NCBI GenBank assembly: GCA_000565255.1 | Contig: ASRH01000003.1 | Span: 124,001 to 188,000 of the forward strand | Direction of reading: 5' to 3' | Origin: Candidatus Aramenus sulfurataquae | Lineage (GTDB): Archaea; Thermoproteota; Thermoprotei_A; Sulfolobales; Sulfolobaceae | Length of the DNA stretch: 64,000 nt | In this document: positions 45,949 through 54,571 of the stretch, piece after piece | How positions within the stretch are numbered: the stretch's first letter is position 1 | Layout: every line of letters begins with the position of its first letter | Notes under the pieces: model-generated | Seen by the model: only the letters and a program-made list of their open reading frames with translations | Databases searched by the model: none | What the model was told of the DNA's origin: nothing | Program-made: the position numbers and the translations under genes

Positions 45949-46416
45949 ATGGTAGACGTAGGAGAAAGGGCTCCACGAGTGGAGCTCGTGGACACAGAGC
46001 TAAAGAAAGTCGTGATTCCGGACGATTTTAAGGGAAAAACGCTAGTAATAGCTTTCTACCCTGCTGCGTTCACGTCGGTTTGCACCAAGGAGATGTGTAC
46101 CTTTAGGGACAGCCTTGCCAAGTTCAACGAGTTAAACGCGGCAGTGGTTGGGATAAGCGTCGACCCTCCCTTCAGCAACAAGGCCTTTAAAGAGCACAAC
46201 AAGATAAATTTCCCCTTGTTAAGCGACTTCAACAGAGAAGCGGTAAAAGCTTTTGGAGTAGCTGGAGAGCTCCCCGTGTTAAAGGGCTACGTGCTGGCCA
46301 AAAGGTCCGTGTTCGTCGTGGACAAGGAGTCCGTTATAAGGTATAAGTGGGTCTCGGAAGATCCAGGGAAGGAGCCCAACTACGAGGAAATAAGGGAAAT
46401 GGTGTCAAAGCTCTAG
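45949..46416 (+). CDS. Peroxiredoxin (BCP/Prx type)
   Basis: The 155-residue thioredoxin-fold protein reduces hydroperoxides. Its peroxidatic cysteine is Cys45 in YPAAFTSVCTKEMCTF and a resolving cysteine is at 50, the spacing of BCP-type enzymes. A TATA box at 45920-45929 gives a leaderless mRNA. The gene meets merA tail-to-tail with a four-base CTAG overlap in which both stop codons interlock. Confidence 0.9.
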   Translation: MVDVGERAPRVELVDTELKKVVIPDDFKGKTLVIAFYPAAFTSVCTKEMCTFRDSLAKFNELNAAVVGISVDPPFSNKAFKEHNKINFPLLSDFNREAVKAFGVAGELPVLKGYVLAKRSVFVVDKESVIRYKWVSEDPGKEPNYEEIREMVSKL

Positions 46417-47741
46417 TCCACGCAACAGCTCATCTTCGTAACGTCCCTGTAAAAAGACAGTGAAGCTATTTTTAACGCCTCTCCCATGGTTGGGAACACA
46501 TGAACTGTATCTATTACGTCGTCTATGGTGGCCCTAAGCTTGATCGCTAGGGCAGCCTCGTTTATTACTTCGGCGGCGTTCTCTCCCACCATCTGTACGC
46601 CTAGAATCCTCTTAGTGGACCCATGTACAACCATCTTTATTAGTCCCTCGCTTCCCAAGATGTTGGCCTTGGTAACGTCCTCCATTCTAACTATCCTACT
46701 TACGGACTCGGTGGCCTCGTAGGAGGTCAGGCCAACTCTAGCTGCGTTGGGTTGCGTAAATATTGCCTGTGGCACGCTCAGCATGTCTACGCTCTTCTTG
46801 CTACCCGTCAAGGCGTTCTCTGCAGCTATTGCTCCCTGTTTCCCAGCCAAGGCCTCGAGCATCGTTTCGCCTATAACGTCGCCCGCAGCGTAGATGTTGG
46901 GGTTTGTGGTAGAGAGGTCTTCGTTTACCTTAATTCCTCCACGTTCGTTTAGCTCTATCCCTGCAGCGTCCAAGTTCAAGTCAACGTTGGGCTTCCTCCC
47001 GGTAGCTACGAGTATCTCATCTGCCTCTATCTCACCCTTGTTAGTTACTACCGCTTTTCCAGTTCCCTTTCTTATCTCCTTTATTAATACCCCCGTGGCA
47101 ACGTGTATTCCGTCCCTGATCAGCACTCTTTCCATTTCTGCTGAGATCTCTGGTTCCCAGTCCGGGATAAGTCCATTACTCCTCTGCAGCACAGCAACCT
47201 CTACGCCCAGCCTTCTGTAAATTTGCGAGAACTCTAGTGCCAAAGCTCTACCTCCAATTACGACTAGAGAGTCTATCTTCCTGTCAGGGTTTAGGGCCTC
47301 TACGTTAGTCCAGTACCCCACTTCTTTTAGTCCCGGGATTTCAGGTATTGAGGGGGAAGAACCAGTAGCTATGATGAACTTTTCCCCCTCTACGACCTTA
47401 GAGCCTACCTTAACTGCGTTTGGCGAAACGAAGTGGGCTTTCCCCTCAATGAGCTTTACGTCGTACGAGCTTAGCACATCCTCGTATTTCTTCTTCCTCA
47501 GCCTCTCCACCAGTTCCCTCGTCTCCTCAAATGCGCTGAAGAAGTCCGACAACGAGTCGCAGGCCTTCAGCGTTTCCCCCATGTGTAACAGCTTTTTAGT
47601 TGGGACGCACCCTACGTTAACGCACGTACCTCCCAGAGGACCGTAACCTATTAGCGTTGGCTTGTAGCCTAACTCGTTTGCCCTAATAAGTGCAGCGAAG
47701 CCTGCAGCTCCGTAGCCAATTATTACGAGGTCCTCTGTCAT
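46413..47741 (-). CDS. merA: Mercuric reductase
   Basis: MerA reduces Hg(II) to volatile Hg(0) with NADPH. The 442-residue flavoprotein has the active-site pair Cys40/Cys45 in GGTCVNVGCVPTKK, FAD and NADPH Rossmann motifs, and the C-terminal vicinal cysteine pair in TKMSCCVD, which is diagnostic for MerA. The N-terminal NmerA metal-binding domain of many bacterial enzymes is absent. Its start overlaps the merH stop by 4 bases. The usual downstream merI of S. solfataricus is not present; a peroxiredoxin gene follows in opposite orientation. Confidence 0.95.
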   Translation of the reverse strand: MTEDLVIIGYGAAGFAALIRANELGYKPTLIGYGPLGGTCVNVGCVPTKKLLHMGETLKACDSLSDFFSAFEETRELVERLRKKKYEDVLSSYDVKLIEGKAHFVSPNAVKVGSKVVEGEKFIIATGSSPSIPEIPGLKEVGYWTNVEALNPDRKIDSLVVIGGRALALEFSQIYRRLGVEVAVLQRSNGLIPDWEPEISAEMERVLIRDGIHVATGVLIKEIRKGTGKAVVTNKGEIEADEILVATGRKPNVDLNLDAAGIELNERGGIKVNEDLSTTNPNIYAAGDVIGETMLEALAGKQGAIAAENALTGSKKSVDMLSVPQAIFTQPNAARVGLTSYEATESVSRIVRMEDVTKANILGSEGLIKMVVHGSTKRILGVQMVGENAAEVINEAALAIKLRATIDDVIDTVHVFPTMGEALKIASLSFYRDVTKMSCCVD

Positions 47742-47884
47742 TTCCCCTCGTACCTATCGGCGCAGTGAGAACAGCAGAAGTAGTGCGTCTCCCCATTTAT
47801 TGATCTAGTGTACGCCGTGTCCTCTGTTACTGGCACTCCACACGTCTCGCACCTCAGCTCTTTTACATTCATCCTCAATTTCAT
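47738..47884 (-). CDS. merH: MerH-type TRASH/YHS metal-binding protein
   Basis: The 48-residue protein has five cysteines at 12, 15, 37, 38 and 41 (LRCETCG, YFCCSHCAD), the pattern of the TRASH/YHS domain of archaeal MerH, which passes mercury to MerR or MerA. The gene lies directly upstream of merA with an ATGA overlap, the order merH-merA of Sulfolobus. Translation could also start at the internal ATG, residue 5. It is easily missed because of its size. Confidence 0.85.
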   Translation of the reverse strand: MKLRMNVKELRCETCGVPVTEDTAYTRSINGETHYFCCSHCADRYEGK

Positions 47885-47914
47885 ACAAACTCACAAATGT
47901 ATTCTAGTTTACTA

Positions 47915-47923
47915 GTTTATAAG
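47915..47923 (-). promoter_or_regulatory. TATA box of merHA
   Basis: CTTATAAAC on the minus strand lies about 35 bases upstream of the merH ATG, allowing a leader of a few bases. Confidence 0.6.
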
Positions 47924-47926
47924 CTC

Positions 47927-47946
47927 ATATGAACATTTGTTCATAT
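47927..47946. promoter_or_regulatory. MerR operator palindrome in the divergent mer promoter
   Basis: ATATGAACA-TT-TGTTCATAT is a perfect inverted repeat. It sits between the merHA TATA box (47915-47923) and the merR TATA box (47948-47955), overlapping the BRE side of both. The ArsR-family MerR product is the likely ligand-responsive protein that binds here and controls both directions. Confidence 0.8.
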
Positions 47947-47979
47947 ATTTTTTAATAACTTTAGCGTGAGAGTGTACTT

Positions 47980-48348
47980 ATGGGCAACAAGGAGCCTCTA
48001 CTGAGTGAGCTAGAGAACTTCTTTCAAGCGCTCTCCGACAAGACTAGGCTCGAGATCGTCCTCTTACTTTTAGAGGGAGAAAAGAACGTCCAGGAACTCT
48101 CTGCCTCCCTGGGGAAGTCTCAGTCCCTAATTTCACACCACCTTGCCTGCCTTAGGAATTGTGGTGCGGTAAAGGTAAGGAAGGTTGGTAAGTTTGTGTA
48201 CTACTCAATAGCCGACGACCACGTCAAGGACATACTTAGCCGAGCTATAGACCACGTTAGCGAGTACAGTAAGTCAATACTCTCCTGCGAAATAGTGAGC
48301 CAGGAGAAGGGACAGGGGGTTAAAGCGGAACAGACTGAAACTCGATAA
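47980..48348 (+). CDS. merR: ArsR-family regulator of mercury resistance (MerR of archaeal type)
   Basis: The 122-residue winged-helix protein has the ArsR fold: ALSDKTRLEIVLLLLEGEK (helix 1-2) and the recognition helix SQSLISHHLACLRNCGAVKV, with cysteines at LACLRNC and ILSCEI that can bind Hg. In Sulfolobus the divergently transcribed merR represses merHA and is unrelated to bacterial MerR. A TATA box at 47948-47955 and a palindrome just upstream fit this. It has a longer polar C-terminal tail. Confidence 0.9.
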   Translation: MGNKEPLLSELENFFQALSDKTRLEIVLLLLEGEKNVQELSASLGKSQSLISHHLACLRNCGAVKVRKVGKFVYYSIADDHVKDILSRAIDHVSEYSKSILSCEIVSQEKGQGVKAEQTETR

Positions 48349-48395
48349 CATTTTGTATTAACTAACTTTATAACTTGCTAAAATAAGGATATCAC

Positions 48396-49748
48396 ATGGA
48401 AGACGAGTTTAGCAAGGTGGACTTCTCTAAGTGGACCTCCTCCCACTGGTCGCTCTTCACTTCCCTAGCCATTGGTTTCTTCATGTGGGGGGTCATAGCT
48501 TCCATAGCACCGTTGTTTTACCCTTCGGTGAACCAAGTCTGGTTCCTGATAGTGCCCATTGCAGCTCAGCTGGCAGGAGACCTAGGTATATCGGCTCTCT
48601 CGGACCTTAAGCTAGGGAGGAAGGGGACTTTCTTCCTCACGATGGCCCTCTATGGCGCTGGGTCCCTCTTGATCTTTGGAGCGTCTACTTTGAGCGTTTA
48701 CGGCGTGATTCCCTCATCCTCTCCCCTGTTTCTGGGGCTGGTCACCTTGGGGATTATACTGGGCAACCTAGGGATAGAGGGCGAGGTGCCTACAGCGTTA
48801 TCTTACGCATCTGAGACAATGCCCTTGAGGCTGAGGGAGACGATGCTGGTGCTTCTGCCGAATTTCGACAACATAGGGGCAATGGTGGCGTCTCTAATAG
48901 CCTTGGTGACCTATAACTTAACAGATTCCTACTTAGTGGAGCTAAGGCTCTTGGGACTCTTCGCAATTATCTTAGTTGGCGTGGCCATCTTTGTGAGGTA
49001 CAGGATCCCAGAGAGCGTTAGGTGGCTGGTGAAGGCTAAGAAGGAGGAGAAAGCTAAGGAGGAACTAAAGAAGTTCTCTCCGGAGGCAATGGAAGAGTAC
49101 GTAAGGCTGAACAAGAGGACTTCGTTAGCCACTAGGTTCGCCTTCCTTGCAATCATATCTGTGTCCCAGTACTTAACTTACGGACTCATGGCCTACGTAA
49201 TAGCCGACTACTACTTCTCTGGGGCCTCAGTTGACCAAGTAATCTTCGTGGCAAACCTGGGTGCTTCGCTTGCTGGGTTCTTGGCTTCTGCCTTGGCGAA
49301 CAGGATGGCTTCAAGGATCTTCGCGCTGTTCTCCTACTTAGGTGGTGCCTCCACCATGGGACTAATTGTGGGATACGTAATAATTCCCAGCTTGCTGACT
49401 TACGCTCTCCCAACGCTCTACGTAATGTTTTACGCTCTTCTTTTCCTCAACATGTTCTTCAGTGAGTTTGGCTGGGCCGTGAGGACAATATACGAACCTA
49501 CCTTGATGCCCATAAGGGCAAGGGCCTTTTTCATTGGACTAATAAGGGTGTTCCCAATGGTCTCCTACGCCCTCTCCATACAGCTGACCAGTGGGTTCAA
49601 CGAGCTTCAGTTCGTGATGTATAACCTGGCCCTGTGGCTGTTGGGGGCAGGTGGATCGCTGATGTGGTTCTTTAAGGGCTACGACGTAAATATGGTTCCA
49701 ATAGAGCAAACTTCGCAAGAAGACGTCAAAAAAGGCGCTATAACTTAG
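48396..49748 (+). CDS. MFS transporter, sugar-transporter-like
   Basis: The 450-residue protein has twelve membrane helices with the sugar-transporter-like loops ALSDLKLGRKGTFFLTM (2-3) and VRYRIPESVRWLVKAKKEEKA (after helix 6, PESPRWL-like). Its substrate could be a sugar or organic acid. A TATA-like ACTTTATAAC in the 47-base gap after merR gives it a separate promoter, so it need not belong to the mer locus. It overlaps the convergent HTH gene by 11 bases. Confidence 0.85.
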   Translation: MEDEFSKVDFSKWTSSHWSLFTSLAIGFFMWGVIASIAPLFYPSVNQVWFLIVPIAAQLAGDLGISALSDLKLGRKGTFFLTMALYGAGSLLIFGASTLSVYGVIPSSSPLFLGLVTLGIILGNLGIEGEVPTALSYASETMPLRLRETMLVLLPNFDNIGAMVASLIALVTYNLTDSYLVELRLLGLFAIILVGVAIFVRYRIPESVRWLVKAKKEEKAKEELKKFSPEAMEEYVRLNKRTSLATRFAFLAIISVSQYLTYGLMAYVIADYYFSGASVDQVIFVANLGASLAGFLASALANRMASRIFALFSYLGGASTMGLIVGYVIIPSLLTYALPTLYVMFYALLFLNMFFSEFGWAVRTIYEPTLMPIRARAFFIGLIRVFPMVSYALSIQLTSGFNELQFVMYNLALWLLGAGGSLMWFFKGYDVNMVPIEQTSQEDVKKGAIT

Positions 49749-50085
49749 TGTTCCTCATAGACTCGGCGCACTTGTGGAGGTCCACCTTTACCTTATCCCA
49801 TAGGTCCGTAGGCAAAGAGTAGACGTACTTCGGTCTCCCTATCCTAGAGCCCTCAAGTTTTTTCCTGACGACAAGCCCAAGGTCTATTAACCTCCTCAAG
49901 GACGACTCTACCGTGGTCTTGCTGAACCTCATTATACCTGCAAGTTCTTGAGAGGTCACAGGCTTCCCTAACTCGTTTAGTTTTATAAAGCACGCCACTT
50001 CTGTCTCCGATAGCCTATAACAGCACTTTATGTTGTGCCACTTTTCGTTCTCGTTTTCACGATTTAGTAAACTTTCTTCCATATG
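49738..50085 (-). CDS. Winged-helix transcription regulator
   Basis: Starting at the ATG of MEESLLNRENENEKW, the product is 115 residues. The HTH segment is SQELAGIMRFSKTTVESSLRRLIDLGLVV (about 55-83), and the wing follows (GSRIGRPKYVYSL). The type is close to TrmB/MarR-like regulators with an N-terminal CCYRLSETEV block carrying two vicinal cysteines. A TATA-like CTTTTTATG about 25 bases upstream fits the chosen start rather than the ATG at 50103. It may control the adjacent MFS gene. Confidence 0.75.
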   Translation of the reverse strand, partial: HMEESLLNRENENEKWHNIKCCYRLSETEVACFIKLNELGKPVTSQELAGIMRFSKTTVESSLRRLIDLGLVVRKKLEGSRIGRPKYVYSLPTDLWDKVKVDLHKCAESMRNTKL

Positions 50086-50214
50086 ATAATTGAGGATAAT
50101 CAAACATAAAAAGTTTTTAAGTTTTTTAGTGAATCTATTTTTATGAATTTTAACTTTGCACTATCCTAAAATTAAGTTACAGTGGGGAGGAGGAAGGCTC
50201 CTGCTGTGGATAGC

Positions 50215-50237
50215 AAGACTAAAGACGGCTTAGTCTT
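50215..50237. terminator. Hairpin AAGACTAA/TTAGTCTT in the AlaX leader region
   Basis: A perfect 8-base stem with a 7-base loop lies 39 bases before the alaX start and is followed by a T-rich run (CCCTTTTATTTTTT). It may end an upstream transcript or be part of a small RNA; the T-run also supplies the TATA region of alaX. Confidence 0.4.
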
Positions 50238-50275
50238 AGGAAACCCTTTTATTTTTTATCCATTAAAGAGATGTT

Positions 50276-50725
50276 GTGAGCTACGCGGAAGTGAGGACTC
50301 ACACGGCTCTCCACGTGGTCAAGGGGGCCGTGAGGAAAGTCTTGGGGGCGAAGTGGACAGCTAGCACCTACGTTGAAGGGCAACACGGGAGGTTAACTGT
50401 CCAATTTGAGAGGAAGCCAGAGGACAAGGAAATGGAAGAGGTCTTTCTCCTGGCCAACAAGAAGGTCGAGGAAAACTCGCCAGTACTTGTAGAGGAACTG
50501 CCCAGAGAGGAGGCTGAGAAAAAATACGGCGACGAGATGTACGACCTCTTTCCAGTTCCCCCAGAGGTGAAGATCCTAAAGGTTGTCGTCATCCCAGACT
50601 GGAACGTCAACGCTTGCAATAAACCCCACACTAAGACTACGGGCGAAGTCGGGAGGATCTCCCTAGACCACTGGAGGTTTAGGAACTCCAAGAAGCTCCT
50701 CGAGATCTCATTTAACGTAGGGTAG
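50276..50725 (+). CDS. alaX: Alanyl-tRNA editing protein AlaX
   Basis: AlaX removes serine (or glycine) from mischarged tRNA-Ala. The 149-residue protein keeps the four zinc ligands of the editing site: HTALH (His9, His13) and CNKPH (Cys114, His118). It lacks the long N-terminal extension of AlaX-L, fitting the short AlaX-S class. The start is GTG at 50276. It shares one base with the start of the GlcE-like gene, so it is the first gene of an operon with flavin dehydrogenase genes, an unexpected grouping. Confidence 0.9.
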   Translation: MSYAEVRTHTALHVVKGAVRKVLGAKWTASTYVEGQHGRLTVQFERKPEDKEMEEVFLLANKKVEENSPVLVEELPREEAEKKYGDEMYDLFPVPPEVKILKVVVIPDWNVNACNKPHTKTTGEVGRISLDHWRFRNSKKLLEISFNVG

Positions 50726-51699
50726 TGAAGTTGGACTGGGTAGACAAGCTCTCTAAGGTAGTTGAAGTCAAAGGAGGTATATCCTCTGGTGACGTCAACA
50801 CCAAGGTCGAGGTGTATCCTGCAACTTACGAGGAATTCGCAGAGGTAGTGAGGCTGTGCGCTGAGGAAAAGTTGAAGGCGTACGTACACGGGTTCAATGC
50901 CCACCACATAGGCAAAAATGTGTTCGCTGACGTTGGAATATCAACGTTGAGGCTCAACAAGGTCATTGAGATTTCCGAGGAGGATTTGTACGTCAAGGTC
51001 CAGGCTGGAGCGTCTTTCAGGGAACTTAAAGAGGAGTTAAAGGCCCACAGCCTCACTGTACCCTTCAACTACGGCGGGAGCGTAGGGGGTTTCGCGTCAA
51101 CTAATTTACCTTCAGTGTTCACCTCATTGGGGTATCCAAAGGACTGGTTGTTGGGCGCGATAGTTGTGACAGGACTCGGCGAGGTGGTGAAGAGCGGTTC
51201 TACGACCACGAAGTTCTCCTCAGGCTATAAGATATGGAAGGTGCTTTCTGGCTCTCTGGGGTGGTTGGGGGCATACGCTGAACTCAACGTAAGGCTACTT
51301 CCCTATTTCGAGTACCATTTTGAAGAGGTAAAGGATCACGAGAGGGCGTTCAAGGATAGGGCATTGGGAGTCATTGGCGTTAAGGTTGGGGGAGAAGTGA
51401 AGAAGTTTGCAGTGAAGAAGGGTGATGGAGAGAAGTTGGAGATACCGGAGGTATTTGACTTCTCCATTCTGACAATCAGAGGTAAGGAGTTTGAGGAAAT
51501 TGAAGGCGTCAACGCTGACTTTTGCGTCGCCTATTACGGTCTGGGCATAGTGAGGTGTTTAGGTGGTACTCCACCTAAGGGCAAGAAGTTAGTTAAGGAA
51601 AGGGGATGCGAGGGGGACTGCTTTAACGCAAACTACACTTCCCTTAAGCTCTTAAAGAAGTCCCTAGACCCCGAGGGCGTTTTCTTCGACGTTATCTGA
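50725..51699 (+). CDS. GlcE-like FAD-binding (PCMH-type) oxidoreductase subunit
   Basis: The 324-residue protein has the FAD-binding PCMH fold seen in GlcE, the second flavin subunit of glycolate oxidase. The N-terminal PATYEEFAEVVRLCAEEKLKAYVHG is the FAD-site start, GGSVGGFASTNLPSV the pyrophosphate loop. It is shorter than GlcD and lacks a full C-terminal substrate domain, as GlcE does. A GTG start overlaps the alaX stop. GlcD- and GlcF-like genes follow, completing a 2-hydroxyacid dehydrogenase set. Confidence 0.8.
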   Translation: MKLDWVDKLSKVVEVKGGISSGDVNTKVEVYPATYEEFAEVVRLCAEEKLKAYVHGFNAHHIGKNVFADVGISTLRLNKVIEISEEDLYVKVQAGASFRELKEELKAHSLTVPFNYGGSVGGFASTNLPSVFTSLGYPKDWLLGAIVVTGLGEVVKSGSTTTKFSSGYKIWKVLSGSLGWLGAYAELNVRLLPYFEYHFEEVKDHERAFKDRALGVIGVKVGGEVKKFAVKKGDGEKLEIPEVFDFSILTIRGKEFEEIEGVNADFCVAYYGLGIVRCLGGTPPKGKKLVKERGCEGDCFNANYTSLKLLKKSLDPEGVFFDVI

Positions 51700-51744
51700 G
51701 ATGTGAAAGTGTCGATTTTTAAACTGTAAAAACAACTTTGACTA

Positions 51745-53112
51745 GTGATAGAAGAACTAAGAAAGATAGTGGGTGACAAGTGGGTCATAACTGGGGAGGA
51801 GAGGAAGCTATACTCCTTTGACGGGTTCACTGCAGTCTCTGGGGAGCCCTCGGTAGTAGTCCTTCCCGGGAACGAAGAGGAGGCAGTTGAGGTACTGAGG
51901 TACTTGTTTTCGAGGAAGGCGAAAGTGGTTATAAGGGGCAGCGGGACTAGCCTGAGCGGAGCTACTGTTCCCCTCCAAGGGGAAGTGGTCGTTGCTATGA
52001 CTAGGCTGAACAAGGTCTACTCAGTGGAGGGGTATGAGATCGAGGTTGGCCCCGGGATAGCGAACGCCATGGTCACCAAGAGCGCTCCAAAGGACTTGTT
52101 CTACGCCCCAGATCCCTCAAGCTACGTGGTCTCCTCAATAGGCGGTAACGTGTCCCACGACTCCGGAGGGATGAGGGTGGTGAAGTACGGCCCAACCTTC
52201 AACAGCGTGCTTTCGCTGAAGGTAATACTAACAAATGGGGAGGTAGAGGAGTTTACTCCTTCCCCTTTCTTCAACCCTACCTCCATTTTCGTGGGGTCTG
52301 AGGGTACCCTTGGAGCCATACTGAGGGCAAGGCTTAAGCTAGTGCCAAAACCTAAGGCAAGAAAGACCATAGTGGGCGTCTTTCAGACAGTGGGCGACGC
52401 GTCAAGGGCAGTAGTGGGCATATTCAAGGCGGGAGTGGTTCCTTCAGCCCTTGAGATGATGGACAAGACCTCTGTGTCCATAGTAGAGAGGAGCAGGTAC
52501 AAGGCTGGTCTTCCCCTCGCCCACGTACTCCTCATAGAGTTAGACGAGGACCTAGAGGAGAGTATAGCCCGAGTAGTCAAGGTAATAAGGGATAACGACG
52601 GGGAGTTCTTTGAGCCAGAGGACGACGCACCTTACTGGAACGCTAGGAAGGGGGCGTTTCCAGCTATGGGCGTAGTGTCAAGGGCATATCTAACGCTTGA
52701 CTGCAACGTGCCTAGGGCAAAGCTACCCTTGATCCTCTCCAAGGTGGAGGAGATGTCAAGGAATAAGGGAGTTACAATAGCAAACGTCTTCCACGCGGGG
52801 GATGGGAACCTTCATCCCTTAATACCCTTTGATCCCGATGACAAGGCCAGTTTAAGGAAGGCGATTGAAGTGGGTAGTGAGATAACGGAGTTAGCCATCA
52901 GCCTCGGTGGAGTGCCCTCAGGGGAACACGGGATCGGCTTGGAGAAGGTCAAGTTCCTGGAAAGGTATTACAACGCGACTGACCTCGAGGTCATGGAGAG
53001 GATAAGGAAGGCCTTTGACCCTCACGGCCTCCTAAACCCTTGTAAGTCCTTCCTTAAGGAGAAGTGTCAACCCAAGGATGAGGTGTTTAGGTGGCTATGG
53101 GAGTGGGACTAG
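51745..53112 (+). CDS. GlcD-like FAD-linked 2-hydroxyacid (glycolate/D-lactate) dehydrogenase
   Basis: The 455-residue protein has a complete PCMH FAD domain (VVIRGSGTSLSGATVPLQG, then NVSHDSGGMRVVKYG). The FAD-linked oxidase C domain bears the substrate site NVFHAGDGNLHPLIPFD and GVPSGEHGIGLEK. It oxidises glycolate, D-lactate or a related acid. GTG 51745 is preceded by GATTTTTAAAC about 27 bases upstream, an internal promoter. The GlcF-like gene begins 22 bases before its stop. The substrate cannot be told from sequence. Confidence 0.9.
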   Translation: MIEELRKIVGDKWVITGEERKLYSFDGFTAVSGEPSVVVLPGNEEEAVEVLRYLFSRKAKVVIRGSGTSLSGATVPLQGEVVVAMTRLNKVYSVEGYEIEVGPGIANAMVTKSAPKDLFYAPDPSSYVVSSIGGNVSHDSGGMRVVKYGPTFNSVLSLKVILTNGEVEEFTPSPFFNPTSIFVGSEGTLGAILRARLKLVPKPKARKTIVGVFQTVGDASRAVVGIFKAGVVPSALEMMDKTSVSIVERSRYKAGLPLAHVLLIELDEDLEESIARVVKVIRDNDGEFFEPEDDAPYWNARKGAFPAMGVVSRAYLTLDCNVPRAKLPLILSKVEEMSRNKGVTIANVFHAGDGNLHPLIPFDPDDKASLRKAIEVGSEITELAISLGGVPSGEHGIGLEKVKFLERYYNATDLEVMERIRKAFDPHGLLNPCKSFLKEKCQPKDEVFRWLWEWD

Positions 53113-54110
53113 AGCTTGACAAACTAGAGCTGGACAAATGCGTCCACTGCGGTTTCTGCCTAGAGGTCTGTCCTACTTACGTGATAACTAGGAGCGAAGT
53201 CCACTCTCCCAGGGGGAGGATACTGGCGGTTAGGCTGGGGGTAAAGAGCGAGGGTCTTGAAACGTGCGTGTTTTGCAGAAGGTGTGAAGCGGCATGCCCC
53301 AGCGGAGTCGAGTACGGTAAGGCTATCTCTTCTTATAGGAGGGCGGACGCCACTAAGAAGCTGGCACACAGGATTCTGGAGAACCCCGGCCTACTTTACG
53401 CCTCCTTAAAGGTGTACTCTAGGTCTTCCTCCCCCATAGCCTTGAGGATTAAGGAATTCGTGAAAAGCTACCAACCTCCTCTCCAGTACAAAGACGAAAA
53501 CGCTGAACTATTGCTCTTCCCAGGATGTCTAAACTCTGTCGTGTACAGAAGCACGGTGGAGAAGGCCACCAACTACTTGAGGCGGTTCTACAAGGTCGAA
53601 GTGTACAACGGTTGCTGTGGCCTTCCTCATTACGCTGAAGGGGAAAAGGAGAGGGCGCTGAAGATAGCCGAGAAGCTAAGGGAGGCGTTTAAAGGGAAAG
53701 TTGTAGTCTCCCTATCGTCAAACTGCACTGCCCACATGAGGGAGATGGGTCTTGATGTCTTCGACTTCGCAGAGTTCGTGGTGAAGAAAAACCTCCCATT
53801 GCCACAAAGGGAGATAACTGTGACAGTCCACGACCCTTGCCATGCGTCCCTCGTTGGACTAAACAAGTACACCAGAGAGATGTTGAAGAGGATGGGGGCA
53901 AAAATAGTGGAGATGGAAGACCCGTCCTTTGAATGCGGTGCTGGAGGGACTTACTTCATCTTCAACCCGGAGCTTTCCCGAAGAATCGCGGAAGAGAAGG
54001 GTAGAAAAGTCAAGGCAACTGGCGTTGAGAATATAATATCAACCAATCAAGCTTGCAGTTTAGCCCTTTCCTTGCACGGAAAAGTGTTCCACGTAGCTGA
54101 TCTTCTTTAG
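53091..54110 (+). CDS. GlcF-like iron-sulfur subunit (two 4Fe-4S, CCG domains)
   Basis: The 339-residue protein has two [4Fe-4S] motifs: CVHCGFCLEVCP (Cys 17, 20, 23, 27) and CVFCRRCEAACPSG (near 60). The CCG domain follows with NGCCGLPHYA and ECGAGGTYF motifs. It carries electrons from the GlcD/GlcE flavins to the quinone pool. It starts 22 bases before the GlcD-like stop. It overlaps the DUF3211 gene by 4 bases with interlocked stop codons. Confidence 0.9.
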   Translation: MAMGVGLELDKLELDKCVHCGFCLEVCPTYVITRSEVHSPRGRILAVRLGVKSEGLETCVFCRRCEAACPSGVEYGKAISSYRRADATKKLAHRILENPGLLYASLKVYSRSSSPIALRIKEFVKSYQPPLQYKDENAELLLFPGCLNSVVYRSTVEKATNYLRRFYKVEVYNGCCGLPHYAEGEKERALKIAEKLREAFKGKVVVSLSSNCTAHMREMGLDVFDFAEFVVKKNLPLPQREITVTVHDPCHASLVGLNKYTREMLKRMGAKIVEMEDPSFECGAGGTYFIFNPELSRRIAEEKGRKVKATGVENIISTNQACSLALSLHGKVFHVADLL

Positions 54111-54520
54111 ATCTTCCTTTTTATTCTCTCCAGCCTTACTTCCTCGTTTAAGTTTTTGGCGAAATTCTCTAACCACTTTCTTATAAGGAACGTCCCCGCC
54201 AACCTATGCATAAAGCCCTCGAAGTCGAGCTTTATGGATCCGCTCTCGCCTAGGGCACTGACGGTGAGCCTACCGCTCCCCTTACCGCCCTTTGCGCTTA
54301 GTGTGAAGGCGTAAGTCGCTGAGTTCTCTCCGGTGAAGACGTTTCCGCTAATGGTAAAAGGCACAACCATGTATTTGCCGTAAGCCACGAACCTACTCCC
54401 ATTTACCTCTACACTATACACTGGAGGGATCACCTTCGGAATCAAGAACGACGGATCGGAAACTACTTTTAGGAAAGCGTCGGTCTCATGCGTGAGCCTA
54501 AATACAACTTCTATTATCAT
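54107..54520 (-). CDS. DUF3211-like (SRPBCC-fold) protein
   Basis: The 137-residue protein resembles the Sulfolobales DUF3211 family, of which the S. tokodaii STK_08120 structure shows a ligand-holding SRPBCC fold. RLTHETDAFLKVVSDPSFLIPKVIPP and the C-terminal helix SKDF-type FLIRKWLENFAKNLNEEV fit. The function of the family is unknown. It is tail-to-tail with the GlcF-like gene and lies upstream of none of the dsrE-like genes, so context gives no hint. Confidence 0.7.
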   Translation of the reverse strand: MIIEVVFRLTHETDAFLKVVSDPSFLIPKVIPPVYSVEVNGSRFVAYGKYMVVPFTISGNVFTGENSATYAFTLSAKGGKGSGRLTVSALGESGSIKLDFEGFMHRLAGTFLIRKWLENFAKNLNEEVRLERIKRKI

Positions 54521-54571
54521 TAAAGTTCACTTGGAATATAAAATAAAAATGTTGCTATGAAAGTGTTTTTA

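Noticed and set aside
48396-49748. MFS gene as part of the mer locus
   Set aside because: It has its own TATA box and no metal-binding residues stand out, so membership is not supported.
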